Positions 53,891 through 64,000 of a stretch of 64,000 nt of DNA are shown here, piece after piece. The position numbers and the translations under genes were made by a program. The DNA lies in contig CAXKWD010000007.1 of the NCBI GenBank assembly GCA_964059195.1, positions 61,504,705 through 61,568,704 of the forward strand. The letters are read 5' to 3'. Source of the DNA: Ectobius pallidus. Taxonomy: Eukaryota > Arthropoda > Insecta > Blattodea > Ectobiidae. Numbering within the stretch: position 1 is the first letter of the stretch; each line of letters begins with the position of its first letter. The notes under the pieces were generated by a model. That model was not told where the DNA came from. It worked only from the letters and a program-made list of their open reading frames with translations, and did not search any database.

Positions 53891-54057
53891 TACGTATTCG
53901 AAAGAATTTATGAAATGCAAATCAGTTATCATGACAACATAGCCTATTGTTTTACTCTGATCTTATAAGACTTTGGAAATTAAAATACTGTTAGCTATGA
54001 CAAATAACACTATAGATTTATATACGCTTCTGTAACTAAACCATAAAACTGACCCAG

Positions 54058-54128
54058 GTGGCCGAGATGGTAACGTCTTGGCTTCACATTGTGGAGTTCC
54101 ATGGTTCAAATCCTGAAACTGGCCAATT
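54058..54128 (+). mobile_element. tRNA-like SINE head or tRNA pseudogene
   Basis: A box TGGCCGAGATGGTAACG and B box GGTTCAAATCC are spaced as in a Leu/Ser-type tRNA. The ends (GACCCAGG / AACTGGCC) do not form an acceptor stem, so a functional tRNA is unlikely. Confidence 0.5.
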
Positions 54129-54699
54129 TGGCTTTTTTTGTATTTTTATGTGAGTGTGCGATTGTCAAGATATCACAAATATGTACAGTTCAGCTGATGC
54201 TCGAAGATTTTAATATGATTAAAAAAACTAGACCTTTGTTCTTCCGTAAGCCCTGCTTAATGGATAAATCTGGAGCTTAACTTGGAAATCAATTAAAAAA
54301 AAATATTCTGCTTATCATAATTGCAATCATAACTGATTAAACAAAAACATACTGGCACTTTGTTACATCAGTTTACCTGATTTTATTTTTAATTCACTGG
54401 GGTACAGAAGTGCCAGTTTAACAGGTGTTGACATTATTTTTAACACACCCCTTAATGTAAAAACCCAAAAAATTTAATTACCAGAAAAGTCAACAAAATA
54501 TTACAAAATAATATACTGACATAAGGAATCATTCAAAGAATACAATTTAACACTTAACATTGTTACTAAATATTTTCAATGGCAAAACAAAAGTAAATAT
54601 TGCTAATTGAGTAACAACACTTTAGAACATAAACTTTTTAACACAGTTTTTAAATTTATCATGAAGTGAAACAGTCTGCTACATTTTGATCAGTAGGAC
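54129..54699. other. No gene seen
   Basis: AT-rich. The right part may be 3' flank of the copia fragment; no LTR was recognised. Confidence 0.45.
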
Positions 54700-56433
54700 A
54701 ATAAATAAGTTCAAACAATCCCTTTTCGTACTCATCCTTGATATAGTGTTACTTGACATCTATGTAGACACATTTTCTGGTAAACTGGTTTGCCTTGATC
54801 ATTTTTATACAACTCTGATTGTCCACAAACAGATGTACAGTTATTTTTCGTGGCAAAAGTTCTTTAAGGACAGTTTTAACAAATTTCATTTCTCGTACAC
54901 ATTGAGCTGCTGCCACATACTTTGCTTCAGTTGATGATTGAGCAACCACTGGTTGCTTTCGAGAGCACCAGGCCACTGGTCGTCCAACATAGAACATGAT
55001 GTAACCAGTTGTACTCTTGCAGTCTTTTCGATCTCCACCATGATCTGAATCACATTATACATCAAGTATATAAAGACTCTCGTTTCTTCTTTGGTAGTGT
55101 ATTCCTTCTTTGGTAGTTCCCTTTGTGTATCTTAGCGTTCCCTTCACATTGATGACATCTTAATTCTTTGGTACTTTGTTGAATCTGCTTGCATAATCTA
55201 CAGCATAGCAAATATCGGGTCACATTGGTCAGTTGTAGTTGAATCAGACCTTCAGATTCAAAAAAATCAGTTAGGCATTTAAACCATTGCTGGGGTGCCT
55301 GTTTAAGTCCATAGATGACTTTTTTAAGTCCACATATCTTTCCAGGTATCTTCATGTCTTCAGGCAGACGCATGTATATCTCGTCTTGAAGTTCACCATA
55401 CAGGAATACTGACTTGATGTCAAATGTAGTTATGTTGAGATTTTCAGATGCTGCTACAGCCAGCAACACCCTCAGGGAATGGGATTGAACAATTGAGGTA
55501 AAAGTATATTCAAAGTTCAAATATTTCTTCTGTTGACAACCTTGTACAACTAATCTTGCCTTGTGTCGTCCATTGTCTTTTATCTTGAGTAACCAAAAAC
55601 TTGTAATTATTTCCTATCCAGCAGCCTCCTTTTCATCAACAATATCCCATGTATCATTTCTTATGAGATTGTCTCTATCTTAAAACATCCATATCGGTCC
55701 CAAATTTCCACTGAGTCAAATCCAATAAAAAGATGTGTTTAAAATGTGCTTCAGCTTTTGCAACAAATTGTTTGATATAATTTCCAGCTCTGATTTATGA
55801 TGATGCAAGAAGACTCTGGTGAGATGAGTGTTGTCATCCATTACTGACAGAACATACTCTTCATTATTGTAGATGGGTGGATCAATTTTTCCACAAACAT
55901 CTGTGTGAAGCAATTGGAAGGCTCTTGAAGCTCTGTGTCATCGAACTGTGTTGAAAGGTTTTCTCGTTTGTTTGGCAATAACACATGACTCACAAAATGT
56001 GTCAGTGTTACAATAAATTTTCAGTTGTTTTTGTCACTCCCTCACACAAAGCTGGAATTTTCTTGAGATCTTTAAAATTAATATTACCCAACTTCTTGTG
56101 CCATTCAAATGCCTGAGTCACTAAAGCTTCTTGTTTATTAATACTGTTGTTAATATCCACTTCATAGAGTCCATTTTTATTCTTCTTTCCTTCAAGTGAC
56201 AAGACACCTTTAACTTCCATATTTTGTACATTATGATACACTTTGACAGTGTCCTTGTCAAATAACACAACACCACATTTTTCTGTGATTTCATTTGCAG
56301 ACATAAGATTCTTGCCCAAGTCTCGAACAAATGTAACATTGGTCAGGAGCACTTTTTCTGAGTCAATATTACCCTTGTACCCCTGTATGTGAGTGTACTC
56401 TGTAGTTCCACTTCTGTTGACGTCATGTTTCAC
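54700..56433 (-). pseudogene. Ty1/copia retrotransposon internal fragment, no LTRs
   Basis: Minus-strand order from 56433: gag-pre-integrase region (TYIHIQ-like GYKGNI, LGKNLMSANEITEKCG, EWHKKLGNINFKDLKKI), integrase start (MLHTDVCGKIDPP, YVLSVMDDNTHLTRVFLH), RT first half (LRVLLAVAASENLNITTFDI, VFLYGELQDEIYMRLPED, CGLKKVIYGLKQAPQQWF) and RNase H (GRPVAWCSRKQPVVAQSSTE, AKYVAAAQC, LFVDNQSCIKM). No YVDD is seen and the RT is shortened after FFESEGLI. Much of the integrase is missing too. No gag and no LTRs found. Copia-type by domain order (integrase before RT). Confidence 0.82.
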
Positions 56434-56439
56434 TTTTCT

Positions 56440-56965
56440 CCTGCAGTGGCGCGGTGAGCGTTCTAAGCTTTGCTGGGAGCTCGTGAGCTTTTCTTGTGGG
56501 CAGTTGTTGAATGTCTTCCCACAAGTTATGTAGTGTTCTTGGAAAAAGTGTTCATCCCAGCTTCTCCCAGGGAATGTTACTGGTCAGTGGAACAATCATG
56601 ATTCTCTAATTAATTTAACTTAAACTTTCTTGTTGGATTAAAACCCCTTATGAGTTATTTCCTCCATATTGCTGTAATGCATTTTCTATGGCGATTATAG
56701 GCACCGAATGTTGCTGTTTGATGCGAGTTTAAACTAGTTAATGGCATTGTTTGTGTAATTATATTTCAGGGGTATGCTCGTGACCTATAAGGAAATAAGA
56801 ATCAGAGCCGTTACTCCATTTAAGAAACAATTTTAAAATTTTTATTCAATTTGAGTACTCATCTTCCATGAAGTTCCCAATTATTTGCTAGGTAGGCTAG
56901 TAGTACCATTATATGTGGTATTAATCCTATTTAAGTATTGTCCGTATTGAAGACTGGTTCCAGAA
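56440..56965. other. No gene seen
   Basis: Non-coding stretch between the copia fragment and the R2-like LINE. Confidence 0.5.
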
Positions 56966-57127
56966 GAAGAAAATCATTTATTATAAACATAAATGAAGCT
57001 GCTTGCCTCTACGCAAGTTACCATTAAGACACAGCTTAACAATTCCATCTGACAAGACAATTATTAAGTACATGGCGTACATAAATATATACAGTTTTAC
57101 ATTATTCTTCTAAGCAGAAGCTCACTT

Positions 57128-57556
57128 TTACTTTTGGGAGTAAATATGGTGATTCAAGATTGATATTGAATCAACAATTATGCTTTCAGTAAGGTGTTTT
57201 GTTTCTTCTTTGGTTATCCCTAGTTTTTGCAGTTGTTGTGCAACAGAGCGATAGATCGTACCTCTGGAACCAAACCAAAGACCATGTACTGAAAAATGAT
57301 AGCCACCAAATCTTGCGTGATATTTTTCTTTAAGAAATGGAATGCAGCTCTCATAGATGCTCTTTTTCTCCATGTCAACATTTTCGGCTTGATCATCGTC
57401 GTTAGATTCATAACGAATAGTTGGATCTAGGATATAAGCTCTTTTAGCCCCTTTTTTGAATGCTATAATATCTATGAAACGATTAGATCCTAATCCATCC
57501 ACAGCATGCACTTCCTCAAAGCATTCATATCCTTTATTTGTCAGGAGGCCGGACAA
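57128..57556 (-). pseudogene. R2-like C-terminal restriction-like endonuclease domain
   Basis: About 142 codons are uninterrupted: LTNKGYECFEEVHAVDGLGS, NRFIDIIAFKKGAKRAYIL, DPTIRYES, MEKKSIYESCIPFLKEKY, GLWFGSRGTIYRSV. D in RFID, D in ILDPT and the K-rich following segment fit a PD-(D/E)XK fold. This domain nicks the target for target-primed reverse transcription in R2-type LINEs. It is clearly related to 11785-12207 but more divergent than one subfamily. Upstream stops and shifts make the element inactive. Confidence 0.8.
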
Positions 57557-57702
57557 TGAGTGTTTTACCCGATGATGTCTCTTATTACAATCAGTGAATT
57601 AAATGGACATGATCCGAGTACGTGACTCGGTGTTTCTAACTCCTTTGCACACCTTCTGCAAAGGGACGATCCATTAATAGCACAATTGTTACCAGGGACT
57701 CC

Positions 57703-58612
57703 TCATAGGTTCGCATAATTAACATTCAATTTCAGCATGGCTGTCCATTCAGATGATGTTAGATGCATCTTTTCCACCATGAAATTGTTAGCAACAGTAT
57801 ATTCTTTAAAATGTGACACTCCGATACCTTGCCAAGGCATAGATGACCATTCACCAAAAGACTTAAGGCGCATTAACTTTCTAAGTTGTCTAGAACTTTT
57901 ATGGCCATTTGTTATTTCCATTGGCAGGTCTAAGCGAGCAAGGCTATCTCTAACTTCTTGTTCGTAGTTAAAAACTTCAAGGAAACGTGGATCTTCACAA
58001 TTTGAAAGTTTGTGAGCAACAGATAAATGTTGCAATGGAGCTTCCCATTTACTGTTAATTAGCCCAAGCCCACGTAAGTTCCGTGGTGCATATAACATAG
58101 CATTGGCTGCTCTATTAGGAAGACCAACAATTTCCTTCACAGTTCGTCTTATTATAACATCTAGACCCTCAAGAATGTATAATGGGATCTTAGTCAAGGG
58201 TGCCGTCTGAAGAGGGTAAATTAGAGAAGGAAAAATGTATTGGTTAATTATGTTCAACTTCTGATTGGCTTTCAGTAAAGGAGACTTGGATAGTTTTTCT
58301 AAATTTTGTTGAAATGGCATGAGTGCGTCTTTATTAAGCAGAAGCTCATTATTAAAGCTACAGCCCAAATACTTAATATTTTCATGTTCCGTTATAGATG
58401 AAATTAATTCTCCTGAACCCAAATGAAGATCTTGTTGCAAAAGTTTTCTATTGTTAATAAAAATCGTTAGCATTAATTTCTAACCCAATCGAGGTCAAAA
58501 GGTTTTCAGTAGCATCAATTATTCGAATAGCTGAGTCAATGCTGCAGCTAGTTACCACTTGATCATCTGCAAACCCAGTCAAACAAAGAGGTTCAATATC
58601 ATTATTTAAATA
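57703..58612 (-). pseudogene. R2-like reverse transcriptase C-terminal part
   Basis: Begins with FADD (about 58560). After a frameshift the 57703-58473 block has ITEHENIKYLGCSFNNELLL, LNIINQYIFPSLIYPLQTAP, DVIIRRTVKEIVGLPNRAAN and LYAPRNLRGLGLINSKWEAP. The last motif (Y.P...GGLG) is characteristic of R2-type LINE thumb regions. The frame is lost again just before the CCHC motif. Confidence 0.8.
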
Positions 58613-58784
58613 ATAACCATGTTTTCCTGAAATTTATTGTGAAATTATTTGTGAAAACCCTATAATTCTCATAAAATATATATTGAAGTGATCTGAATAG
58701 ATCATCTACGGAACAAAAAAAAAAGTGGTTTTTGGTAATATTGGTAATTGCATATTTCCAGTTTTTACCGAATGTATTCGTATA

Positions 58785-59506
58785 CAGGGCCGTGGAAAGA
58801 AAGCAAGGGCCCCAGGGACAAATTTCCCCGGGCCCCCGTCAAATATTAAATTCTCTACCCAACTCGCCCTTTATAATGTATGCAACAAAAGGATTATATA
58901 ATGATATTATATGATATTAAGTGCTAGAATTGTACCGGTACGGTATGAGATTGTCTGGTAGACAGGAAATATCTGTCCGTCTGACTGTCCGTGTGTCTGT
59001 AAGCGCAATAACTCAAATACGCTTTATCGGATTTTCATAAAACTTGGTATACCATTTATAACGCCCATGGGACGAAGCCTATTGATTTTGGACCAAATCG
59101 GTTAACTGATGCCGGGCACGAAACGAAATGTTCTAATTAGGAACAAATTTATCTGTTTGTACCAGTTTAATCTTTTGAAAATTATGATTTTAAATGGCGA
59201 ATGTTAGTGAGGCCTACTGTTGAGTCCAAAAGGATTTCTGCTTCTACTTTTCAAAAGTAGCAATTTTTCTTCAAGACTAATCCATTTCAGATTAACTTAT
59301 TAATTCCGTGTCACCATTACACGACAGGACAATGCAGATAAAATAAACACACAAAACATAATTTAAGCTGTTTACTGACTTATAAGCAATTTTATTTTAA
59401 AGTAAATTGTATAAAGTAAAAAATAAAACCTGATCGGCCAGGCCCCCTTTTGAGGCCCGGGCCCCGGGGCTACAGCCCCGGTTGCCCCTCCCTCTCGTCG
59501 GGCCTG
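58785..59506. mobile_element. hAT-like element carrying one copy of the ~150-bp repeat unit
   Basis: The left end is CAGGGCCGTGG and the right end, inward, CAGGCCCGACG. Identical TTCGTATA occurs at 58777-58784 and 59507-59514. The subterminal regions are GC-rich (GGGCCCC runs). 58940-59110 holds the leader GAGATTGTCTGGTAGAC, the CTGTCCGTCTGACTGTCCG tract and one unit with ATAACTCAAATACGCTTTA, related to the 53070-53890 array. No transposase. Confidence 0.82.
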
Positions 59507-60197
59507 TTCGTATATGAATATTCATATGAATAAATTATTGGTTTCTATGCAAATTTCACTTATATGCTTGCTGTCTATATAACTTGAATACTTGAGTGAT
59601 TTATGCGTAGTAAAATATCACTTGTTATGTGTTAACTTAAGAGTATTTCAGGCTAATTAAGTTCTGTAAAACTGATATTGTCTTATTTAAGTGTAAACAC
59701 AGTTTGTTTACAAAGATGGAATTTTGTCTAAAGGTAGATTAGTTGAATGCGGCGTCCCTCAAGGATCCATCCTTGGACCTATTCTTTTTAATATTTACAT
59801 CAATGATCTACCAATTAATATTGATAATGTAAATAATGATGGCTTCCTCTTTGCTGATGACTTTGGTCTAAAATTAAATTGTGCCTCTAAAGTAGAACTT
59901 GAACATAACCTCAGAAATAGCTATTAGAAGATCAGTATGCAGCAGATAGTCTTTCCCTGAACACAGATAAAATCTCTGATATTCATTTTACTTTTACATC
60001 AATGTAAATTCACTTAAATTCTTAGGGGTTTACTTGGATACAAATTTAACCTGGAGTGCCCATATTGATTATATCTCGAATAAATTAGCCAAGGGGATGT
60101 AACTTACATGTTAAGGAGATTAAGTGTAACAGTTGACTCCTATGTTCTGTTGAGGGTATATCATCCACAAATTCAAAGCCTACTTTCCTATGGAATA

Positions 60198-63012
60198 AGA
60201 AATTCCCTCCCTCAAAGTTATATTAATTTGCCTTTATAGATCCCCAGATAGTAACCTCGACCTTCTTAGAGAAAGATTGGATCACATCCTAAATCACTAC
60301 CGCGGCACCAGAAAGATCATTATAATAGGTGATATAAACGTAGATTTCTCGAAGAATATAAGAGAAGAACTTGCAGAACTTCTCATAATTCATAACTTAA
60401 AAGCAATAATCAACATACCTACCAGGATAACTACCCATTCCCAGACCATAATAGATCAATGCTTTATCAACAAAACAATCACCGAATACTCAACCCAAAT
60501 ACTTGACACTGGGATATCAGACCATCTTGCACAGCTAGTCTGTATACGTGACCCACTACTGATACCTACCCACAACTCCAGAGAAACACCAATAAAATAC
60601 AAAAAAACCAGGATACACAACCAAGTCAACCTAAATAACTTAAACCTACTATTAGAACAGGAAACATGGGACTCCTTACATCAACTCAATGATGTTAACC
60701 ACATATGTGAGGAACTCCTAAATACTGTACAATATTATATGGACATCGCTATCCCTATAACCAAAATTACAACAAACAAACGTAGGAAGTCCTGGTTAAC
60801 ACCAGGAATAAGAACCTCTAGCAAAAACCTAAAATCCCTGTCAAAACTAGCTAGAACAACAACTGATCCAATACTACTCACCTACGTAAACCAATACAAA
60901 AAAGTCTACAATAAAGTAATAAATGCAGCAAAAAGAATGAACAATGACAATTATATAAGAAATGCCACCAATAAATCAAAAGCAATGTGGAATATAATAA
61001 ATAAAGAACTAGCACTCAAAAAAGAAAACCACTCACAACTCACAATAAAAGACAAAAAAGGTAATATGATAACAGATCCAAAATCTTTAGCCACCTTATT
61101 TAATGACCATTTTAGCTCAATAGCTGAAAATCTTATCTGCAAAAATCAGGAATCAAATCCTGGGACCCCCCTCAATAGACCCAAAATCAACAGAAATGAA
61201 AATTCCATATTCTTATACCCAGTTGAAAGAACAGAAATAGTAAACATTATTAAAGAACGCAAAAACAAAAACTCTGTGAGCATCGATCAAATTCCGGACT
61301 CCCTAATTAAGACATGTAGTGAACATTTTATAGAACCCCTATGCCACCTAGCGAACATTTCACTCTCCACTGGTCAATTTCCCGAAATCCTAAAAACAGC
61401 AATAATTAAACCCATTTATAAAAAAGGACCAAAATACATGTTAGATAACTATAGACCCATCTCCCTACTGTCACCAATATCCAAAATCCTTGAGAAAATT
61501 ATGCATAACAGACTGACTTCCTTCTTAGACCAGAGCAATATAATAACAAAGGATCAACATGGATTTATAAAAGGAAAATCTATTGAAACGGCTGTCTATA
61601 ACTTCATAGAACAAGCAAGGACTATCTTAGACTCAAGACAAAATTGTGTAGGACTATTTCTTGATCAGTCTAAAGCCTTTGATATTATAAACCACAATAT
61701 GCTACTTAGTAAATTAGAATGTTATGGGATTAGAGGAGTAGCCCTAAGGTGGCTGCAATCATACCTCACAAACCGCAATCATATTGTTGAAATTACCCAT
61801 GTGAATAAAACAAATCACATGCTTGAAAAACACTCATCTGATCCAAAACCAGCACCCTATGGAGTACCGCAGGGCTCAATACTTGCACCACTTCTTTTCG
61901 TTCTGTTTATAAATGACTTGCCATTAAACATTGACTCCACATGCACCACACTGTTTGCAGATGACATAAGCATCCTTATTGCAGGCAGAAATGAACAACT
62001 ATTACAGGACAATGTCAGTATCACATCTCAGCAACTAACTAAGTGGTTCAATTCAAATGGCCTCATACTGAATGACAACAAATCAATTGCCATATCCTTT
62101 CACCTAAAGAGAAATAATAGCCCACCAAAACCAACCATTAGCTTTGAAAACTCAATCCGATATGCTCCATCCACCAAATTTCTTGGCATAACCATAGATG
62201 AACATCTATCTTGGGACTCACATATAGGAGAAGTTGTTAAAAAACTGGGAAAATTCACCTATGCGCTTTACCATATTAAAAAACTTACCAATGCACCCAC
62301 GACTAGATCTCTCTATTTTGCCCACGTCCAAAGCATTATGAGATATGGCATAATCTTCTGGGGAAACAGCACTAAAAGCATAGCAATATTCCGAATTCAG
62401 AAAAGAATCGTTCGAATACTGTCTGGAGCAAACAAAAATGACTCATGTAGACCCATCTTTAAGACCTTGCAAATCCTACCTCTTCCATCCCTATACATAT
62501 ATGAGTTACTGATACATGTCAAAGCTCACCTAAACGAATTTCAAACAAATGGAACAAATCATGAGCATAAAACCAGATTCAGAAATAATCTCTCTATTCC
62601 TACTCATAACACAGCACAATTTCAGAAAGGAGCTAAATACAGTGGAGTAAATTTGTTCAATAAACTACCACAACACTTAAAAATATACAATCCCCAAGCA
62701 AATTCAAAAGCACCCTAAAAAAATTCCTAATTCAATCATGCTTCTACAGTATTGAGGAATACTGTAACTCAATCTCTTGATAACTCAAAAAAAAAAGGAA
62801 ATATCTTGTTACTGAACTATCTCATCCCATTCTCTCTCATCTGTAATATATATGTAAATTAATGTACCCGGTATTGTATTATACTCTTAATATAATTTCT
62901 TTTGTAAGTCTATTGTTATGTAACCATATTCTATGTAACCATATTTCTATGTAATTGTATTAATATCCCATAGCATGTATTTGCTCAGAGGATTAAACAA
63001 TAAACAATAAAC
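60198..63012 (+). mobile_element. LINE C: 5'-truncated APE-type LINE nested in LINE D
   Basis: The copy begins inside the endonuclease and runs to an (AATAAAC)n tail at 62990-63012. AATA flanks both edges (60194-60197, about 63013-63016), compatible with a short target duplication. The 3' UTR contains a TATGTAACCATATT(C) duplication (62917-62950). Confidence 0.82.
60199..62718 (+). CDS. LINE C ORF2: endonuclease C-terminal half and complete RT, no stops
   Basis: The frame is open from 60199 (no own start codon; truncated) for ~840 codons. Endonuclease: VILICLYRSPDSN, IIIIGDINVDFSKN (D, N), PTRITTHSQTIIDQC and GISDHLAQLV (SDH histidine). Linker WLTPGIRTSSKNLKSLSK. RT: DNYRPISLLSPISKILEKI, GLFLDQSKAFDIINH (A), YGVPQGSILAPLLFVLFIND (B), TLFADDISILIAG (catalytic FADD), LILNDNKSIAISF (D). 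Tail: MRYGIIFWGNSTKSIAIF and GVNLFNKLPQHLKIY. The N-terminal endonuclease residues (N and E motifs) are missing, so it cannot be autonomous. It is the best preserved LINE RT in the window. Confidence 0.85.
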   Translation, partial: EIPSLKVILICLYRSPDSNLDLLRERLDHILNHYRGTRKIIIIGDINVDFSKNIREELAELLIIHNLKAIINIPTRITTHSQTIIDQCFINKTITEYSTQILDTGISDHLAQLVCIRDPLLIPTHNSRETPIKYKKTRIHNQVNLNNLNLLLEQETWDSLHQLNDVNHICEELLNTVQYYMDIAIPITKITTNKRRKSWLTPGIRTSSKNLKSLSKLARTTTDPILLTYVNQYKKVYNKVINAAKRMNNDNYIRNATNKSKAMWNIINKELALKKENHSQLTIKDKKGNMITDPKSLATLFNDHFSSIAENLICKNQESNPGTPLNRPKINRNENSIFLYPVERTEIVNIIKERKNKNSVSIDQIPDSLIKTCSEHFIEPLCHLANISLSTGQFPEILKTAIIKPIYKKGPKYMLDNYRPISLLSPISKILEKIMHNRLTSFLDQSNIITKDQHGFIKGKSIETAVYNFIEQARTILDSRQNCVGLFLDQSKAFDIINHNMLLSKLECYGIRGVALRWLQSYLTNRNHIVEITHVNKTNHMLEKHSSDPKPAPYGVPQGSILAPLLFVLFINDLPLNIDSTCTTLFADDISILIAGRNEQLLQDNVSITSQQLTKWFNSNGLILNDNKSIAISFHLKRNNSPPKPTISFENSIRYAPSTKFLGITIDEHLSWDSHIGEVVKKLGKFTYALYHIKKLTNAPTTRSLYFAHVQSIMRYGIIFWGNSTKSIAIFRIQKRIVRILSGANKNDSCRPIFKTLQILPLPSLYIYELLIHVKAHLNEFQTNGTNHEHKTRFRNNLSIPTHNTAQFQKGAKYSGVNLFNKLPQHLKIYNPQANSKAP

Positions 63013-63655
63013 AATACTTTGGGGGAATAGCTCACATGCTAGGAGGATTTTTATTATGCAGAAAAAGGCAATTAAGATTATCTGTAAAGTGCCTGTTCGC
63101 ACACATTGTAGGCCTCTTCTAATTAGCTTAGGTTTGTTAACATTACCCTCATTATATGTTTTGTTTACTCTTTGTCATGTTCACAAAAACTCAGAAAATT
63201 TTAATAATAATATGCCTAGTGATTTTCATGGTTAGGCCTACAATACAAGGAACAAAAATAAACTCCGAGTACAACAGTATAACTATAGCCAATCACAGAA
63301 AAATTGGTACTATGTTTCAGTCAAACTATACAACTATATACCAGAACAATTAAAAACATTACCATTGGTGAAATTTAAGAAAAGTATTAAACATGTATTA
63401 AGTTTATTCTCTGAGTGCCTTTATTGCACTGATGACTTTTTTTTTCTATTAATTGAAATTGTATTGTTGATTAGGGAATTTATTATAGGCTTAGTTTAGT
63501 TATTTTGTATTAGGTCTTGTTCTATAATTTTAGATATAACTTATTTATATTATACCTACTATACGTTATCTTGTATATTATTTTATTTGATGAAGTCCAT
63601 GTATTTTTTAAAAATACTTAATGATGAATAAATTCTGTTCTGTTCTGTTCTTTAT

Positions 63656-64000
63656 TCTTGTATCATATGTTGAGTACTATCGAGTACTATTGAATGACTA
63701 AGCAATACTTTGAATTCTTATGCTAGTTTAATTCTCTCTAGTAGCATTATTGTAGTATTATGAGGTTAACGTCCGTGTGGTGGTGTATGTGGCTCTTCTA
63801 TGACGAATTCTTGTTGCTCAGATCTTGGCTCGATGCTGCAGCTTGCTCCTGGTGGAGTATGTAACCTCCTTCCCAGGTTCGAGGGAGGATACACAGGATT
63901 TCTTAATCTTAGCAAAATACTCGTATTCCCCAGTTATTCCCACTTTATTTACATGACTACTGTGTACACATCGTAAACACTACATCCCCTAACTCCTCCT
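63656..64000. other. No gene seen
   Basis: Flank after LINE D, somewhat less AT-rich toward the end. Nothing recognised. Confidence 0.5.

Larger units (their letters stand above)
56970..58612 (-). mobile_element. 5'-truncated R2-like LINE (RT end, CCHC, C-terminal endonuclease)
   Basis: Minus-strand order: catalytic LCLTGFADDQVVTSCSID (about 58575), a shift at about 58475, the RT thumb region to 57703, a zinc motif SLCRRCAKELETPSHVLGSC (about 57680-57620, C-x2-C-x8-H-x4-C), then the endonuclease. RT, CCHC and C-terminal restriction-like endonuclease is the R2/NeSL layout. Flanks are not ribosomal DNA. The 3' tail ends near 56970. Confidence 0.8.
59720..63650 (+). pseudogene. LINE D: APE-type LINE RT remnant split by LINE C
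   Basis: The left part (59724-60197) has RLVECGVPQGSILGPILFN, GFLFADDFGLKLN (FADD) and then decayed sequence up to LLSYGI. The right part (about 63013-63655) resumes LWGNSSHARRIFIMQKKAIK and VPVRTHCRPLLISLGL, with later stops, and a 3' tail of (TTCTG)n at 63632-63650. Joining TATGGAATA to CTTTGGGG restores the frame through the YGI..WGNS motif, so LINE C inserted here. Heavily decayed. Confidence 0.75.

Noticed and set aside
54058..54128. A functional tRNA gene
   Set aside because: A and B boxes are present but the acceptor strands do not pair, so I list it only as a SINE head or tRNA pseudogene.

Overview
This window looks like repeat-dominated invertebrate chromosomal DNA, most likely from an insect with a large genome. 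A polyneopteran such as a cockroach or termite would fit, but that is inference. It is AT-rich and contains no compact gene clusters. The only ordinary host gene I can support is an ABCC/MRP4-like ABC transporter on the minus strand. Two of its exons (8290..8086 and 4567..4345) are separated by a 3.5 kb intron that has itself been invaded by a long-inverted-repeat element. A SANT/zeste-like domain fragment (23834..24054) is a second possible host or domesticated sequence, broken by a LINE. Nearly everything else is transposable-element DNA in various states of decay.

Layout. 1-0.8 kb: decayed mariner-like element with a fold-back end. 0.87-2.8 kb: two tandem duplications, possibly inside a TIR element. 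2.8-8.3 kb: ABCC exons and intron. 8.4-8.76 kb: tRNA-derived SINE. 9.37-11.15 kb: hAT element with a perfect 8-bp target-site duplication (TSD). 11.8-12.4 kb: 3' end of an R2-like LINE. 12.6-15.2 kb: pieces of an APE-type LINE. 16.6-19.0 kb: LINE split by two DNA elements, one Harbinger-like. 19.3-20.8 kb: RTE-like LINE with an intact reverse transcriptase. 20.85-22.43 kb: TIR element with an array of ~20-bp motifs. 22.77-23.77 kb: hAT element carrying a hammerhead-like motif. 24.05-29.81 kb: RTE-like LINE with an 11-bp TSD and a full-length APE LINE nested in it. 30.0-32.4 kb: RNase H-bearing LINE split by a piggyBac-like element. 32.4-37.7 kb: a series of mariner and pogo relics. 38.4-39.4 kb: minus-strand LINE.

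39.44-51.77 kb: a complete but coding-dead BEL/Pao LTR retrotransposon whose 3' LTR contains a LINE that contains another LINE. 51.84-52.11 kb: hAT MITE. 53.07-53.89 kb: five tandem ~150-bp units, one of which recurs inside the hAT at 58.79-59.51 kb. 54.7-56.4 kb: internal fragment of a Ty1/copia element. 57.0-58.6 kb: R2-like LINE. 59.7-63.65 kb: LINE D interrupted by LINE C, which keeps an ~840-codon uninterrupted ORF2.

The insertions can be ordered in time, because removing several of them restores the interrupted reading frame: piggyBac in RNase H, LINE in RTE, Harbinger in LINE. I found no CRISPR array, no operon-like system and no gene set that looks like a new biological pathway. The most unusual items are the fold-back mariner copies, the long-TIR element with its unassigned ORF, the subterminal motif array, the hammerhead-like motif and the dispersed ~150-bp repeat unit. 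All calls are by eye; no alignments were run.
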